DNA from: Chinchilla lanigera
Taxonomy: Eukaryota > Chordata > Mammalia > Rodentia > Chinchillidae
Length of the DNA stretch: 64,000 bases
Reading direction: 5' to 3'
Assembly: GCF_000276665.1 (NCBI RefSeq)
Contig: NW_004955416.1
Coordinates: 2,553,541-2,617,540, forward strand
The notes beneath the pieces were generated by a model. It did no database searches. It worked only from the letters and a program-made list of their open reading frames with translations, and was not told the origin of the DNA. Positions 10,496-21,603 of this stretch are shown in pieces (the stretch's first letter is position 1; each line of letters starts with the position of its first letter). The position numbers were made by a program, and so were the translations under genes.

Positions 10496-11524
10496 TGCCC
10501 TGAACTACCTTACAAGCCAAAAAGGGCAATAGATAACCCTATAACAAACAATACCATGAGACACAGTATGGTAAATGCTCAGATTCTTTAAAGAAATAGT
10601 TGTTCTGTGATAAGAGTGATAAAGAAATAAAGTGAGGGAAAGCAATAATCACCATCATCTTTTATTATGAAGTTAATTTTTGTAGATGAAAAGTGGAAAT
10701 CATTGGTGAGATGGCTACCAAATAACAGAGACAGAATTCAAACCCTATCTGTTGAATTCTGAACTCCATGATTTTGGTTTCCATACTAAACACCCCACGC
10801 TGTTTTGATGATACAGATTTCATGGTATGCATCATGACTGGTGCTGTTGTCCTTGGGCTGGAATGCAGATGCTTGGGTATTGTTTAGCTGCCAGGGTTTT
10901 CCTCTAGAATGTTACTTTAATGGGGATCTTTATATACAGTTTTTCCCAACTGCTTGATTTGAAAAATGCAGCAAAGAAAGACTGACCATAAGGCAGTAAA
11001 GTCTCGATGTCAAGACTTTATGGCGAGAATTACCTCCTCCTTCTTGCAAAATTACTTATCCACCTTTCTTCACCACTGGGCAACATTTAAAAAATGACAT
11101 TTCAGTATTTCTCTTGCTTTAGTTAGCTGTGTAAATGGCTCACCACCTTCCGGAGCCAACGCTAATGAGGACCAAGACACTTCTGAGGAGAACACAGTTT
11201 TCATTACTTAGACATTTTCCTATTTCCATGGTTCTTTTTCTCTTCTTGGAAATCTGGAACAGACAATGTTGCCTACTCAATTCTGTTATTTAATTCTTTT
11301 TTTCTATTTTGTGTTGTAATTATTTACGTTTTTTTTACTTACCTTACCAGTATAAAAGTAACTTTAAGACAGTAGCTAATGTAGTAGCTTGCAAGAGACC
11401 AATAATTATTTCATGAGTGAATCATAAATTTGAAATGTTTTCAGTACATGTTTGGATGTTTAACACTGAGGAAGGGCATTATTGGATTATAATTCAATAT
11501 AATGATGGAAGCTTTGGGGAATGA
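10496..11524. other. No gene seen; MIR and L2 traces
   Basis: The piece 10695-10795 resembles a minus-strand MIR ('acagagacagaattcaaacc', 'gaactccatgattttgg'). The piece 11341-11425 resembles an L2 3' end. Neither is firm. The rest looks unique. Confidence 0.4.
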
Positions 11525-11640
11525 ACATTTTCAGTTCTTAAGCTCCTTGAAGGCAAAAACTGTATACAATTGTTGATCTTTTTATGCTCAGATAAGGGTA
11601 GGAAATATCAAATGATTTTAATTAATGTTTGAGAATCAAT
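11525..11640 (+). mobile_element. L2 LINE 3' end
   Basis: 'aagctccttgaaggcaaaa', 'tttttatgctcagataag' and 'aatgtttgagaatcaat' follow the terminal part of L2 (gene-end region to 'aatgtttgttgaatgaa'). Confidence 0.5.
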
Positions 11641-12300
11641 ATAAAATGAGAATGACTCATAATGCAATCAGTACTTAAAAATTATGAATTATGGCTCTCT
11701 GTGGCATTTTGCTCCTTTTCCATTTTTTTCTTCCTTTGGGAACTAGAAGAGTCTCTGAATGACCTCCTTTAAAGTTAGACTTTTTCTACAGTCTTTTCTA
11801 CAGATTTAGTGTCAAATCTTTTCCCACTTCTGAAAGCTGGAGGGAGCTTTCTGAATGATTGATAGGTGAGGTGTCCCCTGGACACACTGGTGCAAACACC
11901 ATGCAACCACTGATGGATGTGCTCACTCTTTCACGAACGCATTCATTTTCTCTTCTCTAACTCACACAATTTATTCATCCTATGATGCATTTACACATCT
12001 ATTATCACCATCTTTCAATTTTTAAGCAGGTGAAAAGATGAAAAGTTAATGGTTACAAGGAGGTAAGGCAAGCTTCTGTTAAGTAAAAGAAGCAGTTGTC
12101 CCATATAGAGAAGGATATTTCTTCCAGGGTTTCTTTCATTCTGATTACTTACAAGTTTGAAGCAATGTTGGAGTGAAAAAGAAAATACCTTATTCCAGGG
12201 CTGAATTGGGATCAGGAGACCAAAATTCTAGGCAGGATCCTATGACCCAATCAGCTTGGGAAAGTCAATTAAACTTTTGGATTTTAAAAGGAATATGAAC

Positions 12301-12416
12301 GGGGCTGGGGATTTAGCTCAGCGGCAAAGCGTCTGCCTGGCAAGCGCAAGGTCGTGAGTTCGGTCCCCGGTACCGGAGAAAAACCAAAAAAAAAAAAAAA
12401 AAAAAAAAAACAACAA
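12301..12416 (+). mobile_element. Young ID SINE with long poly(A) and 15-bp target duplication
   Basis: A full-length ID with intact A and B boxes, ending GAGAAAAACC and followed by a poly(A) of more than 20 with a CAAC interruption. Perfect 15-bp flanks AAAAGGAATATGAAC lie at 12286-12300 and 12417-12431. Near-identity with the copies at 10392, 16777 and 40384 marks one young subfamily. Confidence 0.97.
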
Positions 12417-12431
12417 AAAAGGAATATGAAC

Positions 12432-12930
12432 TACCCACAATAAACGCAGTCAGCATGTACTCCAATATGCAGTAATAATTTAAAAAGTAAAATGTGAGAA
12501 TTTAACTATGTGTTTTGGAGGCTTTTTCCAGGTACACTATTCTATGATTTGGATAGCAACATCATGAAAGAGCCTGACCTCGTGAAAAATTTACAAGAAA
12601 GTCCTTGCACTTTGAGGGAGGACATTAATCATGGTACACATTATTAGTGTCATTTAAATATAGACAATGTGGCCAACTAGGAAAAATACGGACAATTTAT
12701 AAAAGAATATGAAATGTAACTGGTCATTCTGTAAGACCAGAAATAAGTTTCTAACACATAGTTTGGGAGCAAACATTAATCTGATGAGTATTACTAGGTC
12801 ACTGTTTACATTGAGATAGGAAGGAAAATTATAAGGGAAAATATAAATTAAGTTTAAAACTTGGTGATGCACTAGGTTTGCAAAGGAGAGAAACAATTAT
12901 CCGGTGAAAGGGAAAATTGTTTTCCTTTTC
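12432..12930. other. No gene seen
   Basis: Unique-looking AT-rich sequence. The 80-codon minus frame at 12654-12896 is hydrophobic but has no recognised domain and no coding support. Confidence 0.5.
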
Positions 12931-12937
12931 TAGAGAG

Positions 12938-13034
12938 ACTTTTTTTTTTTTTTTTTCCAGTACTGGGAATCAAACTCATGACCTCGCGCTTGGCAGGCAG
13001 GTGCTGTGCTGCTGAGCTAAATCCTCCACCCCTT
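12938..13034 (-). mobile_element. ID SINE, minus strand
   Basis: The minus strand reads 'ggtggaggatttagctcagc', 'gcacctgcctgccaagcgc', 'aggtcatgagtttgattccc', then an A-tail of about 18. TAGAGAG flanks both ends (12931-12937 and 13035-13041). Confidence 0.92.
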
Positions 13035-13296
13035 TAGAGAGCTTTCTTTTCACATGGTTTATACTTAAGTGATTGCAAAATAGCTCTCAAATCAACCAAA
13101 TCAACATGTTAACATTTCACAAAATTAAGATTTTGAAATATTCTAAGAACATCCACCAAGAAAATAATATACTGTGTTGTCTCTAAGACATTCCAATTCC
13201 AGAATGAGGCTCAGAAATGTGATCCAGCGAATTCTCAAACAAATGCTGACTGAGAGAGAAGTTTCATCAGCAGATTAAAACATAATGGTGAACATG

Positions 13297-13362
13297 TATC
13301 TCTTTATTCATTAATTCAGAAAGTATTTGTTGAGTACTTCACTGCTGGGCACTGTTTTAAAT
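13297..13362 (-). mobile_element. L2 3'-end fragment
   Basis: 'attaattcagaaagtattt', 'gttgagtacttcactgctg' and 'ggcactgttttaa' match the complement of the L2 3' end. Confidence 0.5.
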
Positions 13363-13369
13363 AATCTTT

Positions 13370-13925
13370 TGTTGATTTTGTTTCTCCAGATATTCTGACT
13401 GGAGACAACACACACTCAGATGATAACTTGGACATTCAGTCAGCCTCACTTCCCATCTTCCACCCGCTTTCCCCTTCAGTATCTCCCTTTCCAACAGCAT
13501 TTTTCCTCAAAGCTCTGGCGGCCTTTTCCTGAGCAATAGGATTAGTGCTGCACTGCAGTGAGCGATTTGTCCATCCTTGGAGAGCACATTTGCACTATCC
13601 CGTGACACAGGCCTTGAGATGACTTTTTATTCGTTCACCTGTGTTGAACATTGAGGGGGTAAATTTTCAGCCTAGGGATTCGGCTTTAAAACTCCAATTG
13701 ATGTTAATGAGAATTGGTAATGAGCCCCTACTTCTTAATTAGTGGCACCATACCTGTGACTGTAGGAGGCATTGCTCAGGCATGGGGAGCTTAACGAGGT
13801 GATAACAAGGAGAAAATGTTTAAGCCTGGGTTTCGTCCTGGCCCACACTTTACTATGCAAACACACTTCAGGAGCTGATGCTTTAAAGTCAATCTCTCAC
13901 AGGGGTTTTATGGCTATGTAGGCCT
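13370..13925. promoter_or_regulatory. Candidate conserved non-coding element A
   Basis: A repeat-free block with balanced composition, no coding frame, and dense homeodomain-type motifs. These include CTTAATTAGTGG near 13734, GTTAATGAG and GGTAATGAG around 13703-13724, TTTATGGC near 13907, and a perfect 6-bp inverted repeat CCAATT...AATTGG (13694-13699 and 13712-13717). This texture is typical of vertebrate developmental enhancers, but conservation itself cannot be tested here. Confidence 0.4.
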
Positions 13926-13969
13926 TCTCTAAGCACAATTCCTCTTTTCTGTAAAAATATTCTCTTTCC

Positions 13970-14101
13970 ATGGGAAAGAGGGAGGCAGAAGAAGCTAAAT
14001 TAAAAGAACGAGAATATGATCAGATTTACTCTCAACTTGCATGTGGAAACAAACTATCTTTTGCTGATTCTTCATCAACTGAAGAATACCATTATGTATA
14101 G
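13970..14101 (+). other. 43-codon open frame, protein-like composition, unassigned
   Basis: ATG at 13970 opens a frame that ends with TAG at 14099-14101. The first third is rich in Lys, Glu and Arg (starts MGKREAEEAK) and the last third is rich in Ser (SFADSSSTEEYHYV at the C-terminus). I do not recognise it. It sits just downstream of the candidate conserved block. There is no clear splice acceptor or upstream coding sequence. It could be a chance frame, a retrocopy scrap or part of the conserved element. Confidence 0.15.
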
Positions 14102-15365
14102 ACATTCACACGGAGGGCAAAATTCTTTTCTTTTAGGTGAATTGAGCCTCTAAATATGATTCAGCATATTAGAGATGATTTAAAGACGTGAGAATTTTTT
14201 ATGTGACCTTTCTTTGCATATTTTATGATCATTATGGTCAACTGGTAAAAACACAAGTTTTGATCTTGTGTATTCGATCTGCTTCAGCTTCTTCTTTCTG
14301 TTACGGCACACGATGAAAGCAAGAATAAAACGATCAAAGAATAATAAAATTTTCACTGTACCTAGCAAAGGACATAAAAGTTAGACTATTGGTTTTGTTT
14401 GAATGATGTGCTATAATTTCATATGCCGACAGAGTGGAGCACACACCCTGGCCTGCCAGCTTTCATTACTGAAACCTGCTTTCTTGCCACCAAGCAACTC
14501 CTACCAAGTCACAAGATAAATCTGGATTTCTCAACTTACTGAAAATGAATCTCTTTAGACTCAAGTAATTAATAAGAACTTCGTGGCTACAGAAGACTTG
14601 ATTCAGTTGGGAGGAGGAGGAGAAAGACCTCAACTGAACGTTTTTCACTATTTTTCTGCTTGGGAAAAAACTCTATACTCAAAGATAAAGTAACTGGCAT
14701 GCAACGTCTTCTCAATATTTACTGTATCTCTTTATTGCCTGAACACTGTTTTTGTTCTTTCAGCTAGTTTCATTGTGCTGATTTAAAAATAATAAAATTA
14801 AATTCTAATTATGGTAACAAAAGTAAAGAACAAGAGAAACAAAACAATTGTGCATCAAAATAAGAATGGGCTAAAACGTCAGCACAACTAAGTTTGGTGT
14901 TTCATACACCATCTTGCTTCTGCTCTCCTACTTCCACCATAGAGGGAGGCAAAAATACTCTGTAAATCTGACAATTAAATCTCACTGATTCTGAAACAGA
15001 AATGGAGAATGTAAAATCAATCATGAATGGTGCAAAAAATATAACATACTGTCAATGTACAAAGAAAAATATATCAATTAAAAGTGCATACTATACGATC
15101 CACAGATCATCTCTGACATTTAAATGGCAAGAGTTTTATAAAATAAGTAATATATATTGATAAGATTAGAATTTCACTGATTCAGGATTATTGTAGGTAT
15201 AATAACTGTACAAGGTATAAGAATTGTAGGTATAACTCATATCACGATGATATAATTTAATTAGAATTTGAAATTTCTTAGAATTTGAAAAGTTTTCTTG
15301 TTTGCCCTAGTAATACAACTACTGAAAATGTGTATAACGTATCACAGTTAACAATAAATAAAGAT
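14102..15365. other. No gene seen
   Basis: AT-rich unique DNA without a recognisable repeat or coding frame. Confidence 0.5.
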
Positions 15366-15367
15366 GG

Positions 15368-15530
15368 ACATCTGGGTGTGGTGATGTATGCCTGTGGTCT
15401 TAACATTTGGGAGGTGAGGCAGGGTGATGCAATTTTAAGTCCTGCCTATTGTAGTAAGCGGAAGGGAACCTAGACCACTCAGCAAGAGTCTGTCCAAACC
15501 ATCTCCTTCCCTCCAAAAAGGTAGAGTTTT
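15368..15530 (+). mobile_element. B1-type SINE, diverged
   Basis: 'ctgggtgtggtgatgtatgc', 'tgtggtcttaacatttggga', 'ggtgaggcagggtgatgc' and a final 'caagagtctgtccaaacc' follow the B1 order with many changes. The right end is poorly defined. Confidence 0.6.
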
Positions 15531-16762
15531 CAAGACTAGATAAAGCTAGAATTATGCTACAGAATTCCAAACTTTTATAATGACTTGCAGAGAAAGTGGT
15601 GTATATGAAGACAAAGGTGGATCCTGTGGCTGAACACTAGGCTCCTTTTACCTAACAGCAGGACTTTGGGGGATTGCTGGTCCTTCACTTGACCTGCACA
15701 GAAGCTTCAGCTTGTAACCTTTATGTTTGTAGCTAAAATTATTCTGCCATCTGAAGACATCTTGGCACCATATTCCAGAGAATTAGGAGAGACTTTTGAT
15801 TGTAGAAAAATATCTAGATTGAAAAAAATGGGGTATTTAAATAAAAACTAGTTTGAGAAGGAGAATAACTTTTATGGCCACATTTCCTTGTCAAAGCATA
15901 AATTTCTTTTCTAAAAATTAGAAGAAATCTTAGAGCTACTTAAAGAGATACACAGTATAGCTCTATATTCCCGGGAGTAGCACAGGCATAGATAAATTAT
16001 AAAAAATTCTTAAAGATGGAATGAGTAATTATTTAAACTTTTAAGACCATCCACAGTCTTTATATTGGTTATTTTTTACTTCTTGTCTTTTTGCAGGTGA
16101 GATTTATCATTTTACTATTGCTTAAATCAAGTGAATAATAGAGAGTAACAGGCTGCTCCACTTTGAGAGTTAAAGAACTTTAAAAATAGCATATTAGTTC
16201 TGAATTTGGAGCTGATAATGTCTTTTCAGTTATCACTTAAGTTTGTGTGATGTGATAGAGGGTGAGAAACTGGCAGAACATAAAAGTACATTTAAATACT
16301 TATAAGCACAGCGTGAGGTAACAGGAAAATCAGTCAACCAACTTGTGGTAAAATCATGTAAGATATAACCTAATGGCTTAACATCTCCGGGAACTAGTTT
16401 CCTTTATCTTCAAAGACAAGGCCAGACCAATAGTGGTTCCACAAAAGGAGAAGAGAGGCTTATTAGGTAAAACAGATTCTCCCTGCTGCAATGTGAAGTG
16501 CTGTATAAGCCAGAGAAACTGTCTTTTCATAAACAGTAAATGAAATTTTGTGCTTATCCTTCCATTAATGTTATGCAACAGGGCAGATCAACATATATGT
16601 TGGGGGCCAATAAAATTTCAGTTTTAAAGGTATAAGAAACAGTATGGAGAAGTTCTTTATGGTGATATTTTATATTTAAATAGCTGACTATTTTGATGTT
16701 TTTGTTTTTTGAAAGAAATCAGAGTAACGGCATTTCAAGTATTACATGTTCAAGCATCCATT
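15531..16762. other. No gene seen
   Basis: Unique-looking sequence. The short frames present have no recognised domain. Confidence 0.5.
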
Positions 16763-16776
16763 AAGCACCTGTTGTG

Positions 16777-16954
16777 GGGGCTGGGGATTTAGCTCAGCGG
16801 CAAAGCGCCTGCCTGGCAAGCNNNNNNNNNNNNNNNNNNNNNNNNNNNNNNNNNNNNNNNNNNNNNNNNNNNNNNNNNNNNNNNNNNNNNNNNNNNNNNN
16901 NNNNNNNNNNNNNNNNNNNNNGAAAAACCAAAAAAAAAAAAAAAAAAAAAAAAA
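16777..16954 (+). mobile_element. Young ID SINE containing an assembly gap
   Basis: The left part is an ID 5' half up to GGCAAGC (16815-16821). The right part is the ID end GAAAAACC and a poly(A) from 16922. Between them are 100 Ns. Perfect 14-bp flanks AAGCACCTGTTGTG lie at 16763-16776 and 16955-16968, so this is one insertion. The 72-137-codon frames crossing the Ns are artefacts. Confidence 0.97.
16822..16921. other. Assembly gap (100 N)
   Basis: A run of exactly 100 N, the usual placeholder for a gap of unknown length. Comparison with the intact IDs in this window predicts that only about 30-35 bases are missing. Confidence 0.99.
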
Positions 16955-16968
16955 AAGCACCTGTTGTG

Positions 16969-18165
16969 TATCAACTGTGGATAGATCTGTAAATATAAAA
17001 ACAAACAAGATCCAGGATCCAAGAAACTCAAAACAAGAAAGGAGAAAGGGAGAGGGGAGGAAGGCATGTGAAATAATAAGCAATAAAGATGTTGTAAGTT
17101 ATTTAGTTGAACACCGGGGCTCAGAGACCATATCCCCAAAGTATGGCACTCTGGTTTGAGAATGAAAAGCTGACAGTGAGGGGAAGTCCCCATCAACCTC
17201 AAAGGCTGTCCAGAAGACAGTCAACTGTATCTTCCCCAGATATCTCATCAATCTGTGGTAGAGGAGATAGATTCATATCAGAGGAAGGAAGTGTAGAGTT
17301 GACATTATCCTCAGAGCCCGGGTAGTTTTGTCACACATTTAGTTGTTCCTTGGACTCATTCTTTACCCATAAAATTCATCTACATTTCCTTTCAAATTGG
17401 TTACATCCTTTACCTCCCTCTCCCCTATGAAGAGGATATGTAAGTTTGTAAATCTCATTGGGTTATTGAGTACTCACTTTCCTATCAGGTCCCTACACAC
17501 AAAATAAATTCACACACTTTGCTGCCTAATCAGTTCATTTTCATAAAATCAATGTATCCATCCTGTGGAAGATGGGGGGAATGTTTCCTTTGCCCCTACA
17601 CAGGGCATGCACAGTTTTGTGAGTACACGGTAAGGAAACGTTTTTTCACTATGATTTTTAACTTTGTATGTGTTTTTTATATTTAATGTAAATATTTATG
17701 TTCCCATATACTTCCAGAAATTACTAATTTAGTCACTTCTGATTTATAATATTAGTAGTTTTCCTGAGTTATGCCAAGTAATCCACACATGCACTGAATT
17801 AGTCCCCCTTGAGAAGGCCACTGTTAAAAGGCTGCTGGCAGACTATAAACACATATGGTAGAATAGTTTCTTTCTAAGAAATTCTGTATCTTGACTTGTA
17901 AAATGAAGTTGAATCACCATCTATACAGTCCCCAAAATTCCTCTCCAGTCTTTTCTCCATTTTTCTATTTCCCCTCCTCAACCAGTTGGTCACATATTCT
18001 TTTGAATTCTGCTTCAGAAATGTCTCTTTAATCCACCAGTCCTCTTCGTTTCCATTCCCACTGACATTGTCCCTGTTCCACCATGTTTTCCTGCAACCCT
18101 TTGGTTTGCTCCTCCAGCCCCAGCTGGTAAGTTTTCTTGCTAAAATACTAAAAGTTAACCTGTTC
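16969..18165. other. No gene seen
   Basis: Unique-looking sequence. The 107- and 119-codon frames at 17986-18309 and 17874-18233 are produced partly by the CT microsatellite and are not genes. Confidence 0.5.
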
Positions 18166-18166
18166 C

Positions 18167-18217
<51 letters not shown>

Positions 18218-18219
18218 CC
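18166..18219. repeat. (CT)n microsatellite
   Basis: About 26 CT units with a single interrupting G. Confidence 0.98.
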
Positions 18220-18559
18220 TGGAAGTTTTCCAAACATCCAGTAATTTGTCAATTCCTAAATAAGCTGTTTGGGATCTGTTGGCAATCAACTTTGTCCTCA
18301 GCGGTCTGATACTCTTTCTGTTCTTACCTAGGTAACTGGCCTTACTATTTTGGTCTACAGTTTATCAACCTACCTGTTTGTTTCCCTTCATTTATGCCTT
18401 ACCCAATTAGTGCATAAAATTTCAAGTTTCAATCTGAGGCCTTATATTATATTACTACATAGGTGTATCTAATAAATCTAAAGAAAAAAAACTATAATAC
18501 TGTTCTCATACAGAAATAACAACACCAACATCATTGCTAATAAATAATGCCAATAACAA

Positions 18560-18690
18560 ACATTTGTGTAAAACATTATTTTAACTACTCATTAAATTCT
18601 TATGTCAATAGGTAATATTATTGGTTTCTTGTATAGATGAGAATATTCTCATAGTGGAAGCAAATTATTTGCCTAAAGATATTACAGCAT
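18560..18690 (-). mobile_element. MIR SINE, minus strand
   Basis: 'actactcattaaattctta', 'aggtaatattattgg', 'gtatagatgagaatattctc' and 'caaattatttgcctaaagat' match the complement of the MIR core and 3' half. Confidence 0.6.
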
Positions 18691-19999
18691 CCTCCAAATT
18701 TCTATGAAAATGTTAATTGGTTTTAAAATAAAAAAATATAGACAAAAATCTTGTATTTGAATTCATTTTGGAAGTCTTGTGTTAAATAGAGCTAAACAAG
18801 TTTATTAAATGACTTTTTGAAGCTGTTATACTGCCAAAAACACCGTGACCATGCAAATCTCCATCAAGGGAGCCCTGATTCTCCAGCTATAGAATCTTTG
18901 CCGGTCAAGCATCTTGTGGGACTAGTGATCTGTGAAACATACTTTGAGAAACATTGCCAGAGGGATATTTAAGGTGACACAGGAAAACCTGTTAACAATT
19001 AATGCTTGCATAGCTCTTTCTTTTCCTCTCTTCTCCCCATCTGGAGATGGGCCCTAAGTTGTGTGGCCCTGCTGAAGGGCACATGGTGAACAAATAAACT
19101 GTGCAAGGCAATAATTAATTTTCTTTGCTTCTTCTTCCCTCATGATTTATGGAAACTTTAGTTACACATGAAGAGATATTCTTGAAAACTTTGTTTTTAT
19201 GGTTTTCTTGCACAGTTCTTAATCTTATCCTATAGTATTAAGATTTTTATTCTGATACTAGAAAATTTCAGCAAATTTCTCTATGAACAACATTAGGAAT
19301 GTGTCAACCTTCAAATGAGCACCTATGCATTTCTAATAACAGCAAGCAGGGTGTCCACAGAATAAGGAATAAAGAGACGAGGTAGTTCCTGAGAGATTTT
19401 ACTATTTGCCTCAGTTTCCTTGTTAGTATATTAAGGGTATTTGAACAGCAGTCTCTCAAACATCATCTAATTCTAAAAACTCAAGTAAATGCAAATTTCC
19501 CACTCCAAATTCACTGAAGCATAGATCTGAAAAATATGATATAAGCATGTAAACCACATTGGCAGGACCCCTCCCCCATTATTATAAAGAAACTTCTGCC
19601 AATGAAATTAAATATAAATAGTAGGTTGTGGAAAGCATCATCAAAAGAAGTGAAGAATAGGGAAAAAGAGAAATAAAATTTTTACTGCTTCCTTGGTATA
19701 GACAGTTTTTTTAGGCTAGAGAAATGGCAGATTCTTATATTCTGGTGTTCAGGAACTATATGAATAAAACATGGTTGTGCAAATGAACTCACAACCTTAT
19801 TCCAAAGCACCATTCGAGAATAATACATTTAATGTCTCATCAACTTCCCTGGGAAAGTGAGAGTAAACCTGTGCACGCAGACAAAACAACCATAACAAAA
19901 ACCAAGGTAGAAATAAATCTGCTATGGGGAACAGATTCGATAGACATTTGAAGGTTTTTGAAACTTGAAGTAATATTCTAGTCACTTAAAAATATTCCC
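18691..19999. other. No gene seen; possible MIR trace
   Basis: Mostly unique. The piece 19395-19445 ('atttgcctcagtttccttg') is a possible plus-strand MIR scrap. Confidence 0.4.
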
Positions 20000-20330
20000 A
20001 CAATTCGGCATTGCCTCATCATTCTATGCTTTAAGATTCATCTGTCAATTTGACGCATCTTTTAAAGTACCCCTCCAAGCCTAAAAATCCAGACCACAGA
20101 AGAGCCCGCTTTGCTTTGAAACTGTCTGATCAATCCATAGATCATTTACCTGCAAGGATTATTTGGTGAAGCTAAAGCGGCACATCAACCGGCAGCATCT
20201 GAGAGCTGAGGCGGCAGAACGTCAACAACAAATTGTCATTGGCATTCCATTTATGAACCTTCAAACGGCATCAGATCTTTTCCATGGGAAACCAGATCAG
20301 GTCAGACTAGAGCTGAATATTTCTTAACAA
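20000..20330. promoter_or_regulatory. Candidate conserved non-coding element B
   Basis: Repeat-free, with more CpG than its surroundings and motif-dense text such as CTTTGCTTTG (near 20109), TGATCAATCCATAGATCATTT (in part, 20128-20148) and CATTTATGAACC (near 20248). No coding frame is seen. Inferred from texture only. Confidence 0.35.
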
Positions 20331-20399
20331 GCTAACCATCAAAAGAATTTACGTTTTGAATAAAAAGGCTATCATTTGTTGATTTGAATATCAAAGGGA

Positions 20400-20990
20400 T
20401 CCACTGCAAACTCCCAGTCTAGAAAAACCTCCCTAAGCTACACTAGACAGGTGTTTAATAATCTATTATTAAGGCACTATTTTAGGTTACTCCGAATTAT
20501 AAAAAATAGCTGCAACTGTGAAGCCACAAATGGGACTGCACAAAGAAATGCATTCTATTAACATACTATTAACAATTCAAAAGAATGAGTTGACATACCA
20601 ATCAAACTTGTTAATTGACTGTCAATGGCCTGTCCCTGAATATACAACATGACTGCATTATAGATTTCAAATGCTGACAGGAAGACAGTTCCATTTGCAT
20701 TAACTTCATAAACTGATCAACAACCAAACTGCCACGTACATTTATAATGGGAAGCTGAATCATTTCAATATTCATGGAGCTCTGTAATTGTAAATTAGGT
20801 ACTGGCAAACAATACAATACTGTACATACTCTAAAATATCCTAAATTTCATTGACCTACTTTCATTCTGATTTTAAAAGATGGAGAAAAGTTTCAACTTG
20901 AAGTGATCATTACTTTAATTTATAGTTTATGCCTTAAGCAAAATTTGTTTGCAGCCCACTTCCCAATTTTCAACCACAGCTTAGTTGCAC
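20400..20990. promoter_or_regulatory. Candidate conserved non-coding element C
   Basis: Repeat-free AT-rich block with ordered motifs: CAGGTGTTTAATAATC (near 20448), TTGTTAATTGACTGTCAATGG (in part, 20608-20629), ATTTGCATTAAC (near 20693) and TGTAATTGTAAATTAGG (near 20783). These suit homeodomain, POU or T-box-type factors. The 68-codon minus frame at 20611-20817 has no known domain. Confidence 0.38.
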
Positions 20991-21178
20991 TTAAGGAGCA
21001 TCACTGGTTTAGAAAATATGAAGTAAAACAGGTAATGCAAAAGTGATTTTGACTTACTTTAGATTTGTGAAAAGAGAGAAATATGAAACAAGACAATATT
21101 GAACTTCCTTGGGTGATAACTTAAGATTCATTATGACAAGATATTTAACATAAAGATAAGGTTATATGTTAGAGCTAC

Positions 21179-21603
21179 TATCTTAGTTACTTTTCTCCTT
21201 GCTGAGTTAAAATACCCAGTGCTCCAAGTTAAGGGAGGAAAAGTTGATTTAGCTCACAGAGTTGAGGTTTATGATTTAGCTCATAGCATATAGAGGTCTC
21301 AGTCCATAAGCAGCTGGTTCCAAGGTAAGCTTGTAGAGATCTCAGTCCATAATCAGTTGGATTCACAGAGGAAAACAAAAGATAGCAAAACAACCAAGGG
21401 ACCTTAACAATTCTGCCCCTTTTGTCTTATCCAGGCTATTTAGAGCAGGTAGCACTCACACCCTCAATCCTAATGGTCTTGAGTTTAGCACTGCACCATA
21501 AAGTAGTCTCAATATCATACACTCTAGATCTAGCCACCTCTGAAAAAGCCCCACCTATGACTGCATGAAGCTTTGAGGGGATATTGACAGACAAGTCATA
21601 ACA
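21179..21603 (-). repeat. 3' LTR of the MaLR element (425 bp)
   Basis: It shares start, middle and end blocks with the 5' LTR but is 125 bp longer. It carries an internal direct duplication: TAGAGGTCTCAGTCCATAA at 21291 and TAGAGATCTCAGTCCATAA at 21334, 43 bp apart, plus AGCTCA at 21251 and 21278. Confidence 0.85.

Noticed and set aside
16742..17202. Four open frames of 72-137 codons crossing the N-run
   Set aside because: They read through 100 unknown bases, a SINE and a poly(A). They are artefacts of the gap.
17874..18309. Frames of 119 and 107 codons with Arg-Glu and Ser-Leu repeats
   Set aside because: The repeats are direct translations of the (CT)n microsatellite, and the flanks have no known domain.
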